Position numbers and translations under genes: made by a program
In this document: piece after piece, positions 56,801 through 64,000 of the stretch
Position numbering within the stretch: the first letter of the stretch is position 1
How the letters are laid out: each line of letters begins with the position of its first letter
Source of the DNA: Niebla homalea
Taxonomy: Eukaryota > Ascomycota > Lecanoromycetes > Lecanorales > Ramalinaceae
Length of the DNA stretch: 64,000 nucleotides
Reading direction: 5' to 3'
NCBI GenBank assembly: GCA_019925105.1
Contig: JAHGAU010000002.1
Span: 1,922,001 to 1,986,000 of the forward strand
The notes under the pieces: model-generated
Database searches by the model: none
What the model was told of the DNA's origin: nothing
What the model saw: the letters and a program-made list of their open reading frames with translations, nothing else

Positions 56801-58486
56801 GAAAGTAATACTTAATTTACGCTTTATCTTCACGTAATAATATATTAAACCCCAGAATTTATTAATAAATAAAAACCCTTAATTAATTACGATTTTAATT
56901 AGCGTATTATAACGTAATATAATTTTTTTAAAGAAAAGGTCCGTTAATATAATAATATTAATTTATTTTATAACGGAAAGGTATTTATATATCTTTATAT
57001 ACCTATTTATAATTATTAAAATCGAATTATAGATATTACTTTTAACCTTACTTATAAATAAGCCGGTAATAAAGTCTATATTAAGTTTTTTTTAGGGTAT
57101 AATTAATTAAAAGAATAAAGTAAGCTTACCGTAAAAGCGGTAACATAATACCTTAATCTTTTAATAAATATTATACGTTTTAATATAATTATTAACTTAA
57201 GCCTTTAAGCCGTTTTAATAATATTTACGGGTTAAAAGCTTATAAGTCTTTTTAGCTTTAAAGTAATCCGTTAACGGGTTATTATAATACTTATTAATTA
57301 ATTCTTTTTTAACCGTTTTATCCCGGGGGACGTATATACGGCCTTTATAAGTAATAAAGCTATTAAAATCGAGTTTTTAAATATTATTATAACTTTAATA
57401 AAAATACGTTAGCGTTATATTATTATCCTTAATCTTATATATGAATATATTATTAACTTACAAATCCTTAATAAATAACTTAATCGGCTTAGATTCCTTA
57501 TAAGGCTTTTTAAATAGTTATTAAATCTTTTTTCGTAAAATAATAACTTAAATATTTTTTAAAGTGAATAATAATTAATAGTTAATAATTATTATCCGCC
57601 GGCACTTTACCAATTTATCGGATTAAAGTATAAATTTATTTTATAAGGTAAATAATAAAGTAATATTAAAAGGTAAGATTCCTTTATAGTTTAAACGTCT
57701 TAATAAAGGATTAATAAAGTTTATTTTACTTTAATAATAAAATACTTTAAAGTTATAATTAATAAGTTTTAAGGCTTATTTAATTTAACGTAAGTTTAAC
57801 GCCGGTTACTTTATAAACCCCCGAAAATTATTATAATTTATTTATACTTAAATAGCTTTAAAATTCCCTTTTAAATAATATCGTTATTACTTAAACGTTA
57901 TAACGATAACGAAGAGCTCTTAATTATATATTTTATAATTCTATTTAATAAGGGTTATTTTTCTGGATTAATACGTAATTAAGCGTTAATAACCCTCCTT
58001 AAACTATTAAAATAAAATGTTTACAATAATAAAGTTAAATATATTAGTCTTTATTTATACTTTTTATTTTAGGTTAAAATAGCGGAGTAATAACGCGTTA
58101 ATAAATATTTTACGGAACCGGCGGAACGTTATATTAACCGTATTATTTTACTTTAACGGGCTAACCTTCTTCCCTTCCTTATTACCCTTAAGTAGATTAA
58201 TTAAGGGCTTAATTATCCTTAAATATTCGTAAATAAAATAACAATAAAAATTTATAAAGCTTAAAAAAATTTATATTTCCCGGTAAGTTTTTAAGGTAAA
58301 TTAATCCTTAATAATTTAAATACGCTTTTAATCTATTTAAATCCTTTTAATAAAAACGATAAACCTTAAAAACTTTACTTAAATAATATTAAATTAATAT
58401 TTCTTAAGGTTAACGTAAAGTTAAAATTAATAAAGTTATTTAAAAATTTATTAAATATAACGTTAATAATCCGCCGGATTTTTATT

Positions 58487-58620
58487 AAATATTAAAATAT
58501 CGTTTAAGTAAATTATATAAGTTATATCGATAAAGTTAATAAAAATACGGTTAATATAAGCTTAAAAAGTTACTGGGACGTTAATTAATTTAAACGGTAT
58601 AATAAGATACTTAAAGTAGC
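58487..58620 (-). pseudogene. Ty3/Gypsy reverse-transcriptase core, RIP-mutated
   Basis: The minus-strand frame keeps PFKLINVPVTF and YLNDILIF. Family residues are Gly, Gln and Asp at the changed sites, and each change is explained by G-to-A or C-to-T. One Gln codon has become a stop. This fixes the family and the orientation of the LTR element. Confidence 0.85.
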
Positions 58621-60840
58621 CGTAACGTATACGGAATACTATCTTCCACTTATCGTTAGACTTAATCCGTAGCCGGTAATAAATATCCTTAAGGTCCAAC
58701 TTAATAAACCGTTTAAAGCCATTTAGTTAATTAAGGGTCTCGGTAATTAAAAATAATAAGTATTGATTTTTAATTATAACCGTATTTAACCTACGGTAAT
58801 CGATATAAAAACGAAGGTTATTATCCTTTTTAAGTATAAAAAGGATTAAGGCGTTTACGGGTAATATTAAGTAATAAATTTAACTTTAAATTATAATATC
58901 CTTAAGATACCGCCGGAGCTCCGTTAACTTTACTTAAAATAAGTTATATAAGGAATTATATAATAACTCTTTATTATTTAAATTAATAACGTAATCCTTT
59001 TATTTTAATTTAAATAAAGTATTAATTATATTATTAAAAAAAATATTTATATATTTGCCTAATTCTTTTAAAACGTTCCGGTTAATAAAGTTTTTTATAA
59101 TATTTATATACGTTAAATTACTTTAAGGGATTTATAATACTTTTAAGCGCTCCGTCGTTATATTAACGTAAATAATTATAAAGATTTTATTAATCTCCGT
59201 TAAATTTTAATTAAAGTTATAAACGTTATTAATTTATAACTCATAAGAATTAACCTTAAAACGTTATTTATCCGCCGCCGGATTAATTATTATTTATAAA
59301 ATACGTAAAATTAATAAATTAAGGATTACGTTTAAACCTTCTTAATTAATAACGTAAAAAAGTATCTTATATTGTTTTTATTATTTTTAATTATTAATTA
59401 AATAATACTATAATTAATAAATATTATAATAAAAGATCTATTTATTATTAAGAAAAGTTATTTACGGTAAAACGGCGGAAATTAATTATAAGTCTTATTA
59501 AATTATATATATTTATAAAATTAAATTTATTTAAGCTTTAATATTAATTAATATATTTAATAATTAAAGATTATTTTAAAAACTTATTTAACCCTTAATA
59601 ATAAAAGTTAAATATATTTTTAATTATTTTTTTATTAACTTTAACTTTAAAATACCATTAAAGCTTTATTGTTTTTTAATATATTATTTTTTTTATAGGA
59701 TTTTACGCTTATTATTAAGACCTTATTTTATAAAATAATAAAGTAATCGGATATATAATAGCCTTTTCCGTAATATATATAATACTTAATGTTTTTATTT
59801 ACTTTAAGGGCGGCGTCGGAGTTTTCGGGTATAATTTTATGCTTTTAACCGTGAAAATTAATTTTAATAGGGATATACGCCGGCTTTAAGTTATCGGAAT
59901 TAAATTTAAATACCCTATTTTTAAGGGATTTACCCTTATTAACTTTCTAATTATTATTAATAATATATTTTAGGTTATTCTCCTATATAATCGTTACCGT
60001 TATAATATCGTCCCGGGTTCTTAATACCTTATTAATTATAAGGATTTTAATTTTAAGCTTTAATAAAAGCTTTATAAAAAATATATAGATATAAAATTTA
60101 TTTAATAATAATAATACGTCTTTTTTTATAATTTTTAAAGTATTATAGAATTATATTACTTTTTAATTAAAGCGTTATTTAATATCCTTAAACCGTTTAT
60201 AATAAAAAAGCCGGTAATTTTCCGGATTAATTATTAAGTTTAAAAGTTTATCTTTAAGTTCTTAATAATTTATTTTATTAATTTCCTTATCCGGTAAGTT
60301 AAAGATTTTATAAGAAATAAACTTTAAATAAAAAATTACCTTTTTTCTTTTAATAAAGAAGTACTTAGGATAAAGTATAAATTATTTTTTAAGTTAATAA
60401 ATTATATTTAATATTTATCCTTAGATTTATTTTAATATAACTTAAGCTTTTTTAAATGAAAAAATTTGCTTTTACGGGGTAAAATAAAAGCTGCCGGCGG
60501 TATACCGTTAATATAAAACTTAATAGTAAAATTAACGTAAAGAAGAGTCCTAGAGCGTAAACCCTTATATTACGTATTAACGTAGTTAAATATATGCTTT
60601 TAATAAGTATGGTTCTTAACCTTAAACCGGTTAACTTTAAATTATAATTCCAGAAGTTAAACTTATTAAGCCGTAATATTACGGTGATATTCTACCGTTA
60701 CGATTTATTTAACTATAATAAAAGGGTTTTTAATTAAAAAGCGAATATTACCTTTTTATTTTAAGGTTTATTAAATTAATTAAATATTTATTACGATAAT
60801 AACGTCGGGCTTTTTCTTTAATAAGGAAGAAGAATTAAAA

Positions 60841-61186
60841 TATTAAATTAACTTTATTAACGGTACGCCGGCAGGATTAATAAAAATAAATATAGAAAAC
60901 GTAACGTTACGGTCTGGATACTTAAGTATTATTTTAATAAGTAAATTAATAATAAGATTAATTCTTAAAGAACTTAAAAAGAATTAAGGTATAGCCTTTA
61001 TTTAAGGTAAAGATAATAATTACCCCGCTTTACGCTTATTAAGCTATAACTTATAAATAACGTATATTAAAGCCGTTGTTAAGGCCCTTTGCCAAGGCCC
61101 TTTACCAAGGCCTAACGGCCTACCTTGGCGTAGCAATATGGCGTATTACTGTAGCGCCGGCGCAGAGATGGCGCTAGCTGTTAACA
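60841..61186 (-). repeat. LTR (5' LTR relative to pol)
   Basis: 346 bp, same length as its partner, and ends GCGCTAGCTGTTAACA. Left part mutated (TATTAAATTAAC where the partner has TGTTAAACTGAC), right part preserved. Confidence 0.9.
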
Positions 61187-61191
61187 TATAA

Positions 61192-61817
61192 TTACGTATA
61201 CCCGTATATAAAAGGCCTAAACTCCTGAAGCCTTTGGTTCCAAAAGCCACCGCTCAGACGGCTACGCCACTTGGCTATAGCCCTTAAGTGAGCCGGTGCT
61301 TGGTATGCTTGGTATGCGCTAGGCGCTTACTGAGCGCTAGGCGCTAACAGAATATTACCCAGGTTACCCGTTACTGGTTAACCGGGTAATTAGTGTAAGT
61401 ATACGGGGGTAGGATCGTAGCGGTAACCCTTTTAATAGGCCTTAAAACGCGATTTTATCCGGGGGGTTCCGAAGTAGGTATTGTTTTTTACGATTTACCC
61501 CCTTTTTAAAATATTTTTTTAACCTTATTACCTTATATCTTAAATTTAAATTAATAAAAAAACATATAATCCATATAAATAAATAATATTAATAATAAAT
61601 GTTTTAATAGCTTTAAGGAGCTATAAGGCCGTTTTAAAAGGCTTTTAAACTTAGTAAAAACGTAATATACGGCCTATAATATTAAGTTTTAAGTCCGGTA
61701 AGATCGTTATTTAATTTAAACGTTTAAGATAACCCTTAAAAACTACCTTAAATATAATAATATCGGGAACGAATTATAGATTTTAATAAGAATATCTCTT
61801 ATTAAAGAAGGATGAAA
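61192..61817. other. less mutated spacer with tRNA-like and palindromic motifs
   Basis: The stretch 61200-61480 keeps CpA/TpG and so escaped RIP. On the minus strand at about 61220-61285 it has an A-box-like TAGCCAAGTGGCG and a stem-loop CTTTTGGAACCAAAGG, suggesting a tRNA-derived (SINE-like) piece. GCGCTAGGCGCTTACTGAGCGCTAGGCGCTAAC is a short tandem/hairpin at about 61317-61350. The TTACCCG...CGGGTAA palindrome lies at 61366-61391. Confidence 0.4.
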
Positions 61818-63449
61818 ATGGCGACGAACAAAGGAACCCCAGAGGTCCAAAACGATGCGTATACGCATAGCTCTCGTAATAATAAAGAAAGTACATTAAG
61901 TACGATAAGTAAAAGTAACATAATGGTTAAGAATAAAAGGGTAAACGGGTAAGTAACTTATATTAATAAAAACGGCGACGACGTATACGGGTAATATAAT
62001 AATAATAAGTTAAATAACGCTTAAAATAAGTAAAAAAATTAAGGTTAATAAAATACGCGTATTAAAGCGTATAAAACGCGTAATAATAATATGAAAATAA
62101 TAAGTAAATAAAAGGGTAAAAAGGCCAATACGGTATTAACGGCGAAGGGTATAAGCGGGAGGAAAATATAAAAAAACCGTAATAAAAGTATTATTAAGGA
62201 TATATAAAAAAAAATTAAAATTAATAAAAAGGATAAAACCTTAAGGGATTAAAAGTAAAAGGCAGAGACAGTACGTTGCCCGGTAAATAAGGACGAAAAA
62301 ACGGTAAAAAAAGCGGTAAAAACCTTAAAAAAACTCCTTATAATAAAATGGAAAAATATTACGCCGGAGACTTAGCCGATATTATGGATTAAGTTAAAAA
62401 GCGTAAAAGACTTTTATATAAAAATAGGGGTAAAATTAAGGGAAACGGAGCGGCTATAGGGCTTTTAAGGGACGGTAATAAGGGCGTTAATAAAAAATAA
62501 AAATAACGGCTTAAGGTTAAGGGTATAAAACGAAGGTATAAAGGCGGCGGCCCCTTAAATAAAAGAAAACTAAGCGATAAGGGTAATAAAAAGGATACCC
62601 ATAATAGAGAATAAAAGGATAACGGAGGAGAAAACGGCCGTATTAAAAAAGGCGAAAATAATAATAATCCGTTTATTTAATAATAAGGAAAAAAACGCGG
62701 TTATAAAAATAAATTTATTATAATTAATAAAAGCTTTTAAGGTAACAATAAAATTATTAATAAAATAAATTATTATAATATATAAACTATAAAGTAAAAA
62801 TATCTTTTTTAATATAACGTTATTAAAGGTAAAAGAAAGCTTAAAGAAATTTAAAACTTAAATTAATAAGAAAGAATATAAGTTGGTTAAGGTTTTAAGG
62901 TAATCGTTTACCGTTATAATAAATAAAATATACTTATTATGTTTTAAAAAAATTAAAAAAGAAATTACGTTAAAAAATATAAAAAAAAAAAATATGGTTT
63001 TTTACTTAAGGCTTAAAATCGTTAATTATAAGTTTCCGTTGGTAATAAAAAAACTTAATTTTTTAAGACGCGTAAAGAAATACTTTACCGTTATATTAAG
63101 CGTAACGTTAATAAAAATATATAATAATATTTTAAATAAAAAGATTATTAAAAAAGGATTTCTTAAGATAATTCGGCTATAAAAGAAAGTAATTAATATT
63201 TATTAATATTTTAAATATTAAGGTTATAAATATATTATTATAAAATACTTTAATATTATAAAATATACGGCTTATATTAAGGGCTATAATACTTATAAGT
63301 ATATAAAGTTAATAATTAAGGGGCTTATAAAGGATATGCTTAAATACGCCGTATATAATAAGGAGGGATATTTAATATAGGATCTTAAATATATAATAAG
63401 AGTTAAAGAAATTAAACGTAAAAAGACCCGGATAACCGCGAAAATCTAA
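61818..63449 (+). pseudogene. Retroelement ORF1/gag-like frame with C-terminal zinc knuckles, RIP-mutated
   Basis: One frame runs from ATG 61818 (MATNKGTPEVQNDAYTHSS) to TAA 63449, 543 codons, interrupted by many TAA/TAG. Its early part is Lys/Arg/Glu-rich. The stretch 62994-63182 is open for 62 codons. The last ~70 codons (63225-63449) keep the spacing of CCHC knuckles with Cys read as Tyr (TGT/TGC to TAT/TAC), for example KYAVYNKEGYL, where GHL would be usual. Start, long charged body and terminal knuckles suit the ORF1 of a Tad1-like LINE or a gag. No RT follows before the window ends. The element is dead. Confidence 0.6.
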
Positions 63450-64000
63450 CAGTATAATATATATAAGATTAATTTAATGGGTTAATTAAAAATAACCTTA
63501 GAAAAGATGAGAAGAGATAAAAGAGCAAAAATAATGAAATAGCAGGTAATAATAAAGTACAATTAAAGATAGGCCGTAGCCCTTATATAAGTTGGTAAAA
63601 TATAGGTTGCTTATTATTATAATCCGTTATACTTTTTTTTTTTTAAGTATATATAAATTAATTTTATTCTTAATTAACCCTTTTAATATTTCTTTTCTTT
63701 TATATACTTATCTATAAGTTTTTGTTGGTGTATGGACCAAAAAGTGTGATAATGTATGAATAATGATTCTACCTGAAGGATGGGAGCATTATAAGGATGC
63801 CTGTCCTCTACGTATAAAGGGTATCCTATACTTATTAATACTCTTATATATATATATTACACTTAATAAATACCATTAAAAGAAAAAAGGCTATTGCTTA
63901 TAGTAACGTTTACCTTAATATACCAATATAAATATTAATACTTAATAATATATTATACTCTCTATATCTTATGTTTTTATATTAAAATTTCACTTAATTT
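63450..64000. other. AT-rich tail with a less mutated LTR-like start at 63724
   Basis: After the ORF1 stop the sequence stays AT-rich. From 63724 (TGTTGGTGTATGGACC) about 110 bases keep CpA/TpG and include TATAAAGGG, resembling the start of a Copia-type LTR with its promoter. Only one copy is in the window. Confidence 0.35.

Larger units (their letters stand above)
53513..61191 (-). mobile_element. Complete but RIP-inactivated Ty3/Gypsy LTR retrotransposon, 7.67 kb plus TATAA duplication
   Basis: Two 346-bp direct repeats (53518-53863 and 60841-61186) bound the element; the less mutated sequence ends are TGTTA and TAACA. The five bases outside each end are identical, TATAA (53513-53517 and 61187-61191), a perfect target duplication. 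On the minus strand about 58487-58620 one frame reads KYLIIPFKLINVPVTF, a stop, AYINRIF and IIYLNDILIF, which is the Ty3/Gypsy reverse-transcriptase core (FGL.NAP.TFQ and YLDDILIF) with RIP-type changes. So pol runs on the minus strand, 60841-61186 is its 5' LTR and 53518-53863 its 3' LTR. The two LTRs differ almost only by transitions. No open frame longer than about 70 codons survives. Confidence 0.9.

Overview
The window comes from a filamentous ascomycete (Pezizomycotina). Genes have short GT-AG introns of about 46-190 nt with CTGAC/ACTAAC-type branch points. The protein families are fungal (UstQ-like tyrosinase, fungal rhodopsin-like membrane protein, DUF3431, GRYC-free small secreted protein, NRPS-like adenylation enzyme). 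Two large AT-rich blocks (about 41.2-44.8 kb and 51.9-64 kb) have almost no CpA/TpG but keep CpG, the mark of repeat-induced point mutation (RIP). I cannot fix the class from sequence alone.

Left part (1-22 kb): mostly intact single-copy genes. In order: a ZNFX1/Hrr1-type CCCH helicase running off the left edge; an ankyrin plus single HSP100 AAA+ ATPase; a long gene-poor stretch with a 15-bp minisatellite; a small secreted 8-cysteine protein; a LITAF-domain protein; two convergent paralogous multi-pass membrane proteins; an ABHD12-like hydrolase; and a proline/glutamine-rich glycine-zipper protein. Two of these (second paralog, ABHD12-like) carry a one-base frameshift in a short homopolymer, which may be real decay or consensus error.

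Middle (22.9-40.7 kb): a zone of accessory, largely broken genes. It holds a C-terminal fragment of a large membrane-protein family, an aromatic amino-acid ammonia-lyase with an internal deletion, a tyrosinase with an early stop, an NRPS-like adenylation enzyme lacking a carrier domain, an intact rhodopsin-like membrane protein, a second (multi-lesion) copy of the large membrane family, and a DUF3431 gene with a frameshift and a stop. Ammonia-lyase, tyrosinase and adenylation enzyme lie side by side and look like the remains of an aromatic secondary-metabolite locus. Several stops fit C-to-T change of glutamine codons, as if RIP had leaked out of the neighbouring repeats. A 444-bp TIR element sits just upstream of the adenylation gene.

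Right part: a RIP-mutated reverse-transcriptase element (41.2-44.8 kb), then an intact 911-aa conserved fungal gene, a low-complexity tract with a pyrimidine/purine switch, and an intact short-chain dehydrogenase. From 51.84 kb to the end is a nested transposon graveyard. It starts with a second copy of the same TIR, then holds a complete 7.67-kb Ty3/Gypsy LTR element (346-bp LTRs, perfect TATAA target duplication, pol on the minus strand), and ends with a decayed gag/ORF1-like frame with zinc knuckles.
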